Shown: positions 17,142-25,311 of the stretch, piece by piece
Layout: the number at the start of each line of letters is the position of its first letter
Numbering within the stretch: position 1 is the first letter of the stretch
Source: Lautropia sp.
GTDB taxonomy: Bacteria; Pseudomonadota; Gammaproteobacteria; Burkholderiales; Burkholderiaceae_E
NCBI GenBank assembly: GCA_030532425.1
Contig: JAUNLD010000023.1
Coordinates: 1 to 39,750 of the forward strand
DNA: 39,750 nt
Reading direction: 5' to 3'
Notes under the pieces: model-generated
What the model saw: only the letters and a program-made list of their open reading frames with translations
Databases searched by the model: none
Told to the model about the DNA's origin: nothing
Translations under genes and position numbers: made by a program

Positions 17142-17432
17142 CCACCCCCGTGATGAGCCGTAACGGGGCTTACTATGCAGGCAACGATGGATGCTGGGCG
17201 CTGCCCATCAGCCAGATGGCCTAGGCCGCCAGCAGGAGCCGTGCAACAGGTCACGGTCGGCAGCCCAGGCCGGGGCACCAGGGGCGGCTTCTGGGGACGA
17301 TGTACCCGTCAGGGTCGGGGCGCGCCACGGGGGAGCATCGCCCGGTGACGAACACCGGCCCCAGCAGGCACCGTCTGCTCCGCTTCCTGGCGCTCCCCCG
17401 GTGCCCGGACGAATGAGTACCCGACAGCCGCC
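17142..17432. other. Intergenic region between arginase and RHS genes
   Basis: These 291 bases separate two co-directed minus-strand genes. I see no gene with convincing codon use on either strand. Its main content is a nested set of inverted repeats at 17328-17400. Confidence 0.5.
17328..17400. repeat. Nested inverted repeats (cloverleaf-like)
   Basis: Outer arms CGGGGGAGC (17328-17336) and GCTCCCCCG (17392-17400) pair perfectly. Inside are two further hairpins: CCGGTG (17342-17347) with CACCGG (17353-17358), and AGCAG (17363-17367) with CTGCT (17375-17379). There is no U-tract. It lies just downstream of the arginase stop and could act as a transcript-end stabiliser, a repetitive extragenic element or a recombination site. 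Confidence 0.5.
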
Positions 17433-18407
17433 TCAGTGCGAAAGACGGTCGAGCAGCGTGCTCTTGCCGAACAGGCTTTCAACCAGATCGACGACCAGCT
17501 CGGCCGTCTGGTTGCGGATATCCAGCGCCGGATTCAGCTCGACGACATCCAGTGACCCCATCCGGCCCGTGTCGGCGATCATCTCCATGCACAGCTGCGC
17601 CTCACGATAGGTGGGGCCGCCACGCACCGACGTACCCGTACCCGGTGCAATCTCGGGATCAAGAAAATCCACATCAAAGCTGACGTGCAGGTGCACGTCA
17701 TCGTCCAGGCCGTCGAGGGCACGCCGCATCACCTCACGCATGCCCAGCTCGTCGATGGCGCGCATGTCGAAGGCACGCAAACCCAGCTGGCGGATCATGC
17801 GTTTTTCGTGGTCGTCCACCGACCGCAGGCCCACCTGGCAGAAGTCGGCAGCCTTCATGGCCGGCACCTGTCCCGAGAGGTTCGCCAGTGCGTCTGGCCC
17901 CAGCCCGCACAGGCTGGCCACCGGGATGCCGTGGACATTGCCGCTGGGCGAGATGTCGGGGGTGTTGCAGTCGGAATGTGCATCCAGCCACAGCACGCGC
18001 AGGCGCTTGCCCGTCTGGCGGCAATGTCGTGCCACCGCACTGATCGAGCCAGCCGCCAGGCAATGATCGCCGCCCAGCAGGATGGGCATCCGCCCCGCCC
18101 CGAACTGCGCCATGACGGCATCGTGAACGGCCTGGTTCCAGGTGATGCACTCGTCCAGGTTGCGCAGCCCACCGGCGGCGTGGTCGCGGGCACCGCGCGG
18201 ATTGATCGGGCCGGCCAGATTGCCGGTATCCAGCACGTCCAGCCCCAGCGCACGGAGTGCCGGCACCAGCTGTGCCACCCGCAAGGCGTCCGGCCCCATC
18301 GCCGCACCCAGCCGGCTGGCGCCCACATCGGTGGGCGCGCCGATCAGTGCCACCCTGGCATGCGCGGCCACGACCGGGTTTTCCTTCATCAAATCCTGAG
18401 CCGACAT
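17433..18407 (-). CDS. rocF: Arginase
   Basis: A 324-residue ureohydrolase converting L-arginine and water to L-ornithine and urea. All binuclear manganese ligands are visible: His115 in LGGDHCLAAGS, Asp142, His144 and Asp146 in WLDAHSDCNTP, and Asp245 and Asp247 in SFDVDFLDPEIAPG. The SGNVHGIPVASL segment (155-166) is arginase-like rather than agmatinase- or formimidoylglutamase-like. The ATG at 18407 is preceded by a near-ideal CAGGAGGAAAGCG ribosome site, which decides the start over an open frame 42 bases longer. It lies 210 bases downstream of mmsA on the same strand. No ornithine aminotransferase or urease is in the window. Confidence 0.93.
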   Translation of the reverse strand: MSAQDLMKENPVVAAHARVALIGAPTDVGASRLGAAMGPDALRVAQLVPALRALGLDVLDTGNLAGPINPRGARDHAAGGLRNLDECITWNQAVHDAVMAQFGAGRMPILLGGDHCLAAGSISAVARHCRQTGKRLRVLWLDAHSDCNTPDISPSGNVHGIPVASLCGLGPDALANLSGQVPAMKAADFCQVGLRSVDDHEKRMIRQLGLRAFDMRAIDELGMREVMRRALDGLDDDVHLHVSFDVDFLDPEIAPGTGTSVRGGPTYREAQLCMEMIADTGRMGSLDVVELNPALDIRNQTAELVVDLVESLFGKSTLLDRLSH

Positions 18408-18617
18408 CGCTTTCCTCCTGCTTGACGGAAGGAGGATTTTCGGGGGCAAGGCGCCTTCTTGGCAATATCGTCACCACTCGCGGCAGGCGTTGCGGGGGAT
18501 GCCGGCCCAGCCCGCAACGCGGCACGCCCCCCGGTCCTCCTCCACCCGTGGCCATACCCGTCCCGGGAGACGTGGGCGGCAGAGGTCGCGCGGGTGAAGC
18601 TCAGGCCAGCAGATGCC

Positions 18618-20129
18618 TTACTTGCTGGTGGGCATGGCAAACTCGGCCCCCTTGGCAATGGCCTGTGGCCAGCGCTGCATGATGCTTTTCTGACGGGTGT
18701 AGAAGCGAACGCCTTCTTCGCCGTAGGCATGCATGTCGCCAAAGAGGCTCTTTTTCCAGCCGCCAAAACCATGCCAGGCCATCGGCACCGGAATCGGTAC
18801 GTTGATGCCGACCATGCCGACCTGGATGCGGCGGCCGAACTCGCGGGCGATGTGACCATCACGGGTGAAGCAGCTGACCCCGTTGCCAAATTCGTGCCCA
18901 TTGATGAGGTCGACGGCCCCGGCAAAATCCTTCACCCGCACGCACGACAGCACCGGGCCAAAGATTTCCTCACGGTAGATGCGCATGTCGGGCGTGACGT
19001 GGTCGAACAGTGTGCCCCCCAGCCAGAAGCCGTCATCACAGCCCTGCCCGGCCTTGCTTCCATCAAACTGGCGCCCATCCACCAGCAGGGTGGCCCCTTC
19101 CTTCACGCCCTGATCGATGTAGCCGCGGATGCGCGCACGTGCTGCCTCGGTGACGATCGGCCCCATCTCGGCATCAAGATTCATGCCATCCAGCACCTTC
19201 AGGTTGCGGGTGCGTTCGATCAGCTTGGGCAGCACCTGCTCGGCCGTGCCTTCGCCCACGAAGACTGCCACGCTGATGGCCATGCAGCGCTCACCGGCCG
19301 AACCATAGGCAGCGCCCACCAGCGCATCGACAACCTGATCCATGTCGGCATCGGGCATCACCACCAGATGGTTCTTGGCGCCACCCAGGGCCTGCACCCG
19401 CTTGCCATGACGCGCACCCGTCTCGTAGATGTGGTTGGCGATCGGCGTCGAGCCGACGAACGAGATGGCGGCCACGTCCGGGTGCTCCAGCAGCACGTCG
19501 ACCGCCTCCTTGTCGCCCTGCACCACGTTGAAGACGCCATCGGGCAAGCCGGCCTGCCTGAGCAGCTCGGCCATGAACAGGCTGGGGCCGGGATCGAGCG
19601 GGCTGGGCTTGAGCACAAAGGTGTTGCCGGTGGCCAGCGCCATCGGGAACATCCACATCGGCACCATCACCGGGAAGTTGAAGGGTGTGATGCCGGCCAC
19701 CACCCCCAGCGGCTGACGCAGCGTCCAGTTGTCGATGTTGGTGCTGACCTGCTCGGAAAAATCGGTCTTGAGCAGTTGCGGGGCACCGCAGGCAAATTCG
19801 ACGATCTCGATGCCACGCGTGACTTCGCCCTGCGCATCGGTGAAGACCTTGCCGTGTTCGGCGGTAATCATGCGCGCCAGTTCGTCGCGGTTGTCTTCGA
19901 GCAGACGCAGGAAGGCATTGAGGATGCGCGCCCGGCGCAGTGGCGGCAGGCTGGCCCAGGCCGGGAAGGCCGCCTTGGCCGATGCCACGGCGGCATCCAC
20001 CTGCGCGCGATCGGCCAGCAGCACCTGCGCGCTGACAGTGCCGGTGGCGGGGTTGTAAACGGGGGACTGGCGGCTGTTGGCCGGCTGTTGCACGGTTCCC
20101 GAGATCCAGTGACCGATGGTTGTCGTCAT
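18618..20129 (-). CDS. mmsA: CoA-acylating methylmalonate-semialdehyde dehydrogenase
   Basis: A 503-residue aldehyde dehydrogenase of the MmsA/IolA group. It oxidises (methyl)malonate semialdehyde with CoA and NAD to propionyl- or acetyl-CoA in valine, beta-alanine or inositol breakdown. Evidence: [16 protein letters not shown] (147-162), the NAD-site GSTPIA (226-231), ALGGAKNH (247-254), where the usual catalytic Glu of hydrolytic ALDHs is replaced as in the CoA-acylating subgroup, and nucleophile Cys282 in GSAGERCMA. The ATG at 20129 has GGAGA upstream. The longer open frame crosses the LysR promoter and is discarded. The divergent LysR gene at 20365 is its likely regulator. The usual mmsB partner is absent. 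Confidence 0.92.
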   Translation of the reverse strand: MTTTIGHWISGTVQQPANSRQSPVYNPATGTVSAQVLLADRAQVDAAVASAKAAFPAWASLPPLRRARILNAFLRLLEDNRDELARMITAEHGKVFTDAQGEVTRGIEIVEFACGAPQLLKTDFSEQVSTNIDNWTLRQPLGVVAGITPFNFPVMVPMWMFPMALATGNTFVLKPSPLDPGPSLFMAELLRQAGLPDGVFNVVQGDKEAVDVLLEHPDVAAISFVGSTPIANHIYETGARHGKRVQALGGAKNHLVVMPDADMDQVVDALVGAAYGSAGERCMAISVAVFVGEGTAEQVLPKLIERTRNLKVLDGMNLDAEMGPIVTEAARARIRGYIDQGVKEGATLLVDGRQFDGSKAGQGCDDGFWLGGTLFDHVTPDMRIYREEIFGPVLSCVRVKDFAGAVDLINGHEFGNGVSCFTRDGHIAREFGRRIQVGMVGINVPIPVPMAWHGFGGWKKSLFGDMHAYGEEGVRFYTRQKSIMQRWPQAIAKGAEFAMPTSK

Positions 20130-20324
20130 GTCTGTTGTCTCCTGCGCGGCGGGCTGTTCTGTCTGGTGGCAAAGGCAATGCGTGCCCATCGATGCGGGAC
20201 GCCTGCCCCTGGCCAGGATGCAGGCCAGATCATGCCGTGCGTGCCGGCCCGACAGGTCTGTGCATCCCGTGCACGACAGTCTAGGACGCCACCGGGGCTT
20301 TGAGAAGACAAGCACGTGGATTAC

Positions 20325-20346
20325 ATTGTTTGGATTTTCAAACAAT
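20325..20346. promoter_or_regulatory. Palindromic operator candidate between mmsA and LysR gene
   Basis: ATTGTTTG (20325-20332) and CAAACAAT (20339-20346) are perfect 8-base inverted arms around GATTTT. The AT-rich palindrome stands out in this GC-rich region and ends 18 bases before the LysR start codon, so autoregulation is likely. The interval 20130-20364 should hold both divergent promoters. Confidence 0.6.
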
Positions 20347-20364
20347 CAGAAGGGGCGACGGCCC

Positions 20365-21354
20365 ATGAAAGCATCCCGCACCCCATCGGTCATCAAGGAT
20401 GACGCAGCCGGCGCCACCCCGGCGCCGATGTTCGGCGACCTGCACCTGCTGACGGTGCTGGGGCAGACCCGCAGCTACACCCGCACGGCGGCCTGGCTGG
20501 GCCTCTCCAAGGCCACGGTCAGTCAGCGCATCTCGGCGCTGGAGCGGGCAGTAGGGGTGCCGCTGGTACAGCGCTCGACGCGCGCAGTGGCGCTGACGGC
20601 GGCCGGTCAGCAGCTGTGTGACGAAACGGCCCCCGCCTTCGGACAGATTGCGCAGAGTTATGCCGCCGTCCGCGATCTGGCGGCCTCACCCCGCGGGCTG
20701 GTGCGCCTCTCGGCCCCGGTGGCGCTGGGGCGGCAACGGATCATGCCGGCGCTGGCACCGTTTCTGCTGGCCTATCCGCAGATCCGCGTCGAGCTGGACC
20801 TGAACGACCGGATGGTGAACCTGGCGCAGGAGGGCTTCGATCTGGCCATCCGGCATGCCCAGCAACCGCCCGACAGCCACGTGGCCTGGACGCTGTGCGA
20901 AACGCGCTCGCGCCTGTATGCCAGCCCCGCCTACCTGGCCCGGCACGGCACGCCCACCCATCCGGCCGAACTGGCGCAGCACGCCTGCCTGGTCTATCTG
21001 CGCGACAGCGCCAGCACCCAGCGCTGGACGCTGGTGCGCCCGCGTCGCCGTCAGCCCCCCGAGCAGGTGGGGGTGCAGGTGCATGGCCCGCTCAAGACCA
21101 ACAACAGCGAGCTGCTGCGCGAAGGGGCACTGGCCGGACTGGGCATTGCCATCCTGCCGGATTTCAGCGCCGAGGCGCGCGAAGCCGGTGATGCACGTCC
21201 GGCGCTGGTGAACATCCTGCCGCAATGGCAGGCACAAGGCGTGTTCGGCAACAGGATCCACGCCATTCGCCCCTGGGCACCGCAGGTGCCCAGGGCGGTG
21301 CGTCACCTGGTCGAGCATCTGCGCAACAGCCTGAAAGCCGGTGGGCACGCCTAG
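20365..21354 (+). CDS. LysR-family transcriptional regulator
   Basis: A 329-residue LysR regulator. The helix-turn-helix lies at about residues 25-85 (FGDLHLLTVLGQTRSYTRTA, then LSKATVSQRISALERAVG). The effector domain includes LVRLSAPVALGRQRIMPALAPF and DLAIRHAQQPPDSHVAW, the wording of the DsdC/AaeR-like (CrgA) subgroup. The N-terminus has an extra about 20 residues (MKASRTPSVIKDDAAGATPA) before the conserved part. The ATG at 20365 follows AGAAGGGG at a usable distance. It is divergent from mmsA and convergent with pncA. By position it controls mmsA; the inducer is unknown. Confidence 0.9.
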   Translation: MKASRTPSVIKDDAAGATPAPMFGDLHLLTVLGQTRSYTRTAAWLGLSKATVSQRISALERAVGVPLVQRSTRAVALTAAGQQLCDETAPAFGQIAQSYAAVRDLAASPRGLVRLSAPVALGRQRIMPALAPFLLAYPQIRVELDLNDRMVNLAQEGFDLAIRHAQQPPDSHVAWTLCETRSRLYASPAYLARHGTPTHPAELAQHACLVYLRDSASTQRWTLVRPRRRQPPEQVGVQVHGPLKTNNSELLREGALAGLGIAILPDFSAEAREAGDARPALVNILPQWQAQGVFGNRIHAIRPWAPQVPRAVRHLVEHLRNSLKAGGHA

Positions 21355-21373
21355 CGCGTCAGCGGCAGGAAAG

Positions 21374-22102
21374 TCACAGGCCGCAGGCAGGGCTGCGCCG
21401 GAGGAAGGCCTCCCCCTGACGGCGGCCCCCCGCCAGGCTGGTGACCGCCTCGACACCCAGGCGGATCACGCCGGCTTCGCGCATCTGCTGCCAGGCCTGA
21501 TCCAGCGAGCCGTTCAGGTCGATGGCCCGGCAGGCATCGTCGATGACGGCAACATCGAAGCCTGCGGCCCGCGCATCGAGCGCCGTCCAGGCCACGCAGT
21601 AGTCGGTGGCCAGCCCGCACACGAACAGGTGACGGATGCCGCGCGCATGCAGCCAGGCGGCCAGGCCGGTCGTGGTCTGGCGATCGGCCTCGACGAATGC
21701 CGAATAGCTGTCGACATCCCGATGAAAGCCCTTGCGGATGATGAGCTGGGCATGCGGGATGTCGAGCCGTGCATGGAAGGCCGCATCATGTGTGCCCTGC
21801 ACGCAATGCGTGGGCCAGAGCACCTGCTCGCCATAGGGCAGGCTGACCGTCTCGAAGGGACGGCGACCAGGATGCTGGCTGGCAAAGGAGATGTGGTCGG
21901 CCGGATGCCAGTCCTGCGTGAGGATCACGTTGTCGAAGCAGGCGGCCAGGCGGTTGACCGCCGGCACGATCGCATTGCCCTCGGGCACCGGCAGGCCGCC
22001 TCCCGGCATGAAGCCGTTCTGCACATCCACCACCAGCAGGGCAGCCTGAGGTTGCGAGATCTCGGCAGGCCAAGTGGCCTGCTTCACGGAAGAGTCAGAC
22101 AT
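21374..22102 (-). CDS. pncA: Nicotinamidase (isochorismatase superfamily)
   Basis: A 242-residue cysteine hydrolase converting nicotinamide to nicotinate and ammonia for NAD salvage. The catalytic triad is visible: Asp26 in LLVVDVQNGF, Lys124 in IIRKGF and Cys169 in GLATDYCVAWTALDA. The metal-site motif TQDWHPADHISF provides Asp64, His66 and His70, which is diagnostic of nicotinamidases among isochorismatase-like proteins. THCVQGT and DSYSAF also match. The start at 22102 (MSDSSVKQ) is preferred to an upstream open frame of 42 codons with no similarity. The gene is convergent with the LysR gene and 150 bases downstream of the sugar-isomerase gene on the same strand. Confidence 0.92.
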   Translation of the reverse strand: MSDSSVKQATWPAEISQPQAALLVVDVQNGFMPGGGLPVPEGNAIVPAVNRLAACFDNVILTQDWHPADHISFASQHPGRRPFETVSLPYGEQVLWPTHCVQGTHDAAFHARLDIPHAQLIIRKGFHRDVDSYSAFVEADRQTTTGLAAWLHARGIRHLFVCGLATDYCVAWTALDARAAGFDVAVIDDACRAIDLNGSLDQAWQQMREAGVIRLGVEAVTSLAGGRRQGEAFLRRSPACGL

Positions 22103-22253
22103 CAAAAGCACCTGTGAAACGATGCCCCGCCGGGAAGCCACCTGAACGGAAAGGAGCGGTGCACCTGTGATGCCCCCCCAGGGGGCGCGGGGATGAACAC
22201 CTTCATGACCCGCTCTTGTGAGGTTCAAGCATAACCGCCCAGCACCGCTACCC

Positions 22254-23066
22254 TCAACCGTAACAGCGTCGGGCCAGCGTCAGTGAGCGCGCGATGGCCG
22301 CCTGCCAGCTTTCCCCCCGGGGCAGCAGGATCTCGACACAGACCAGCGCCTCCGGCAGATGACGACGGATCGCCGCTCCCAGGGTCTCGTGCGGCACCCC
22401 GCCATCACCCAGCGGCACCAGATCCGGTTCGCTGGCGTGGATGGGGCCGATGCACGCGGCATGGGCAGGCAGCACGGCATCGATCGATTCGGCATTCAGG
22501 TGGAGGTTGGCGGTATCAAGCGTGATGGCCAGGGCCGGATGGGCCAGCGTCTGCACCATCGCCAGGGTGCTGGCCGTGTCGATCAGGAAATTGCTGCGGT
22601 AGCGGGTAGCCACGGCCTCGATGCCGATCTGCACACCCGCCGCAGCCGCCACATCCCCCAGGCGGCCAAAAAAATCGAGCGCCATCGCCTGCGCCTGGGC
22701 ATCACTCAGGCCGCTGCGGTCACGGTTGGCAGGTGACCCGAACACCAGTCGTGAAGCGCCCAGACCGGCAGCGATGTCGCAGACGGCACGCAGATGGTCG
22801 AGCATGCGCTGTTGCACCACCGGCGTTCCAAACAGATTCAGCCCCTGCGCGCCATGGAGCAGCGACTGCATGCCGCTGATGGCAATGCCCTGATCGGCCC
22901 ACCACTGGCGCACGCGCCGCACCTCGGCCGGCATGGCCCGCAGCGGATCGGCAAAATACTTGGTGGGGGCGATGTCGATGGCAGCCACGCCATGCTGATG
23001 CAGCAAGCGTGCCACCTCGGCATCGTCCTGCGGGTTCCAGGCCAGGTTGGTGAGGGCCAGCGGCAT
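22254..23066 (-). CDS. Sugar phosphate isomerase/epimerase family protein (TIM barrel)
   Basis: A 270-residue AP-endonuclease-2-like TIM barrel. Strands and ligand residues follow the family pattern: GVAAIDIAPTKYF near the N-terminus, MQSLLHG (about 66-72), LVFGSPANRDR (about 107-117), GIEAVATRYRSNFL with the metal Glu (about 148-161), ITLDTANLHLN (about 181-191), HASEPDLVPLGDGGVPH (about 210-226) and a final VCVEILLP with Glu. Such proteins act on sugars, keto sugars, inosose or hydroxypyruvate-type compounds. The substrate cannot be told here. It lies about 98 bases after the ABC permease genes on the same strand and may be co-transcribed with them. Confidence 0.82.
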   Translation of the reverse strand: MPLALTNLAWNPQDDAEVARLLHQHGVAAIDIAPTKYFADPLRAMPAEVRRVRQWWADQGIAISGMQSLLHGAQGLNLFGTPVVQQRMLDHLRAVCDIAAGLGASRLVFGSPANRDRSGLSDAQAQAMALDFFGRLGDVAAAAGVQIGIEAVATRYRSNFLIDTASTLAMVQTLAHPALAITLDTANLHLNAESIDAVLPAHAACIGPIHASEPDLVPLGDGGVPHETLGAAIRRHLPEALVCVEILLPRGESWQAAIARSLTLARRCYG

Positions 23067-23165
23067 GGTCAGCTCCTTGATGCCCGTGGGGATTCTGCCG
23101 GGGCAGGCCAGGTATGCTGGACGCCCGGCAAGGCTTTGGCGCGGGTAGACACGGGCATGCCCCCG

Positions 23166-24245
23166 CTATCGGCGCCGGCGACGCGGGTCGAGCAGGTCGC
23201 CCAGCGCATCGCCCAGCAGGTTCAGCCCCAGCACCGCCAGCATGATCGCCAGCCCCGGCCACAGCGCCAGCAGCGGTGCCTCGAACATCAGCGTCTGCGC
23301 CTCGGCCAGCATGCGGCCCCACGAGGGCTGCGGCGGCTGCACGCCAAAGCCCAGGTACGAGAGCGCGGCCTCGGCCAGGATGGCTACCGCAAAGCGCGAG
23401 GTCGCCTGGACCAGCAGCACCGGCAGGATGTTGGGCAGCACGTGGCGACGGGTGATCTGCCACGGCCCCATGCCGAGGGCCCGTGCGGCCAGCACGTATT
23501 CGCGCGACCAGACACTGGCAGCCGACGCCCGGGTGAGCCGCACGAAAGTGGGAATGTTGTAGATGCCGACAGCGATGATGGCATTGCCCAGGCTTGCGCC
23601 CCAGACGGCGGTCAGCATGATTGCCGTCAGGATGGCCGGAAAGGCCAGCATGAAATCGGTGGTGCGCATGATCGACTCCTGCACCCAGCCGGGGCGGGCG
23701 GCAGCCAGCAACCCCAGCAGCACGCCGGCCCCCACACCAATGCCCACGGCAATCAGCCCGGCCAGGATCGAGGCCTGGGCCCCCACCAGCAGCTGCGAGA
23801 ACACATCGTGCCCATAGGCATCGGTGCCCAGCCAGTGTGTGGCCGACGGCGGTTGCAGCGTGGCCGCCATGTCGATGGCATCGAAGGGATGGGGCGTCCA
23901 GACCAGCGACAGCGCCGCCATCAGCAACAGCAGGCCCGTCAGCAGCCCACCAAGCACAAAACCCGGATGACGACGCGCCCGCGCCCAGAAGACACGACCG
24001 ATCAGCGGCCAGGCCTCGGCGGAACCGGCGGCGGCCTCCTCTGACAGTAGCCGCTCTGCCCGCTCATCCCCGCTACCCGGCGGCACCGGCGCACCGGCGG
24101 CGGGCGGCAAGGCACGGTCCTCGTATCCGGGGTGCGTACCGGTCGGAGCGGGCGGCCCGTCCGGTGGCACCGTGGCGGGCACCCCAGGGGCGCCTCCACG
24201 GGAAGGCGGCGGCACGGGCTGCGGGGGCATGACAGGCGTCGTCAT
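23166..24245 (-). CDS. ABC transporter permease, DppC/OppC type
   Basis: About 359 residues. A Pro/Gly-rich cytoplasmic N-terminal extension of roughly 75 residues precedes the OppC N-domain (WPLIGRVFWARARRHPGFVLGG) and five to six membrane helices. HWLGTDAYGHDVFSQLL is the classical DppC signature, and the EAA-type coupling loop reads EYVLAARALGMGPWQITRRHVLPN. It partners with the upstream DppB-type permease in a peptide- or nickel-type importer. The ATG at 24245 is 13 bases after the stop of the permease gene before it. No ATP-binding subunit gene follows; the next gene is a sugar isomerase. Confidence 0.9.
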   Translation of the reverse strand: MTTPVMPPQPVPPPSRGGAPGVPATVPPDGPPAPTGTHPGYEDRALPPAAGAPVPPGSGDERAERLLSEEAAAGSAEAWPLIGRVFWARARRHPGFVLGGLLTGLLLLMAALSLVWTPHPFDAIDMAATLQPPSATHWLGTDAYGHDVFSQLLVGAQASILAGLIAVGIGVGAGVLLGLLAAARPGWVQESIMRTTDFMLAFPAILTAIMLTAVWGASLGNAIIAVGIYNIPTFVRLTRASAASVWSREYVLAARALGMGPWQITRRHVLPNILPVLLVQATSRFAVAILAEAALSYLGFGVQPPQPSWGRMLAEAQTLMFEAPLLALWPGLAIMLAVLGLNLLGDALGDLLDPRRRRR

Positions 24246-24258
24246 CGCAGGCGCGTCC

Positions 24259-25230
24259 TCACAGCGTGCGGGCGCGCAGGCGCGGGTCGACCCAGGCATA
24301 GAGCACGTCGACGATGAAGTTCAGCACCACCACCAGCATCACCAGCAGCAGCACGCAGTTGCGCACCACGACCAGATCGCGGTTGGCAATGCTCTGGAAC
24401 AGCAGCCGCCCCAGCCCCGGCAGCGAGAAGACATTCTCGATAACGACAGCCCCGGCCATCAGCTCGGCAAACTGCATGCCGGCCACGGTCAGCACCGGAA
24501 TCATCGCGTTGCGGAACACGTGATGCCACAGCACCTGCCGCGCACTCAGCCCCTTGGCCCAGGCGGTGCGCACGCAGGCCTCCCCACGGGCATCTAGCAT
24601 GGCGGTGCGCACGAAGCGCGCCAGGATGGCGGCCTGCACGCAGGCCAGCGCCAGGGCCGGCAGCAGCAGCGCCTGCACCCCACGAAGCAGGCCCGTCCAG
24701 CGCCCCTCGTCCTCGCCCTGCCAGCCATCGAACCCCCCGGAGGGCAACCAGCCCAGCCAGACCGAAAACACCAGGATCAGCAGCATGGCCAGCCAGAAGC
24801 TGGGCAGGGCCACCCCCAGCTGGCCCAGGCCCATCAGCACCGTGTCGGGCCAGCGCCGGTGATGCAGGGCCGCATAGACCCCCACCCCCAGCGCCGCCAG
24901 CACGGTCAGCCCCATCGCCAGCAGCGCCAGCGGCACGGTGAGGGCCAGCCGCTCGGCCAGCAGGCTGGCCACCGGCGCGCCATACACCACGCTCTCGCCC
25001 AGCTGGCCACTGAACAGCCCCTGCACCCATTGCAGATAGCGCCACCAGGCGGGCTGGTCCAGTCCCAGCTGCCGGGCCAGCGCCTGCACGGCGGCCGGAT
25101 CGGCCTCTGGCCCCATCATCATCTGCGCCACATCACCCGGCAGCACTTCCAGCACCAGAAAGATCAGTACCGAAGCGGCCGCCAGCGTCAGCAGCAGCGC
25201 AAGCAGGCGTCGTGCAAGAAAATGCGTCAT
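24259..25230 (-). CDS. ABC transporter permease, DppB/OppB type
   Basis: A 323-residue inner-membrane permease with six predicted helices. The start MTHFLARRLLALLLTLAAAS and the following LIFLVLEVLPGDVAQMMMG are typical of DppB, as is the LGLDQPAWWRYLQWVQGLF segment before the second helix. The coupling loop ACVRTAWAKGLSARQVLWHHVFRNAMIPV and the end IVDVLYAWVDPRLR also match. It lies 81 bases after the binding-protein gene and 13 bases before the DppC-type permease, so these three form one transcription unit. Confidence 0.92.
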   Translation of the reverse strand: MTHFLARRLLALLLTLAAASVLIFLVLEVLPGDVAQMMMGPEADPAAVQALARQLGLDQPAWWRYLQWVQGLFSGQLGESVVYGAPVASLLAERLALTVPLALLAMGLTVLAALGVGVYAALHHRRWPDTVLMGLGQLGVALPSFWLAMLLILVFSVWLGWLPSGGFDGWQGEDEGRWTGLLRGVQALLLPALALACVQAAILARFVRTAMLDARGEACVRTAWAKGLSARQVLWHHVFRNAMIPVLTVAGMQFAELMAGAVVIENVFSLPGLGRLLFQSIANRDLVVVRNCVLLLVMLVVVLNFIVDVLYAWVDPRLRARTL

Positions 25231-25311
25231 GGCAGGCAGGGGCGCACGCCAGGCCGGCGGAAACACAGGGCCAGCAGCAGCCGGCCTGTCGGGCACGGGG
25301 CAGACACCGGG

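Noticed and set aside
18459-20303. 614-codon open frame on the + strand opposite mmsA
   Set aside because: It is a shadow caused by high GC; MmsA on the minus strand has all its catalytic motifs.
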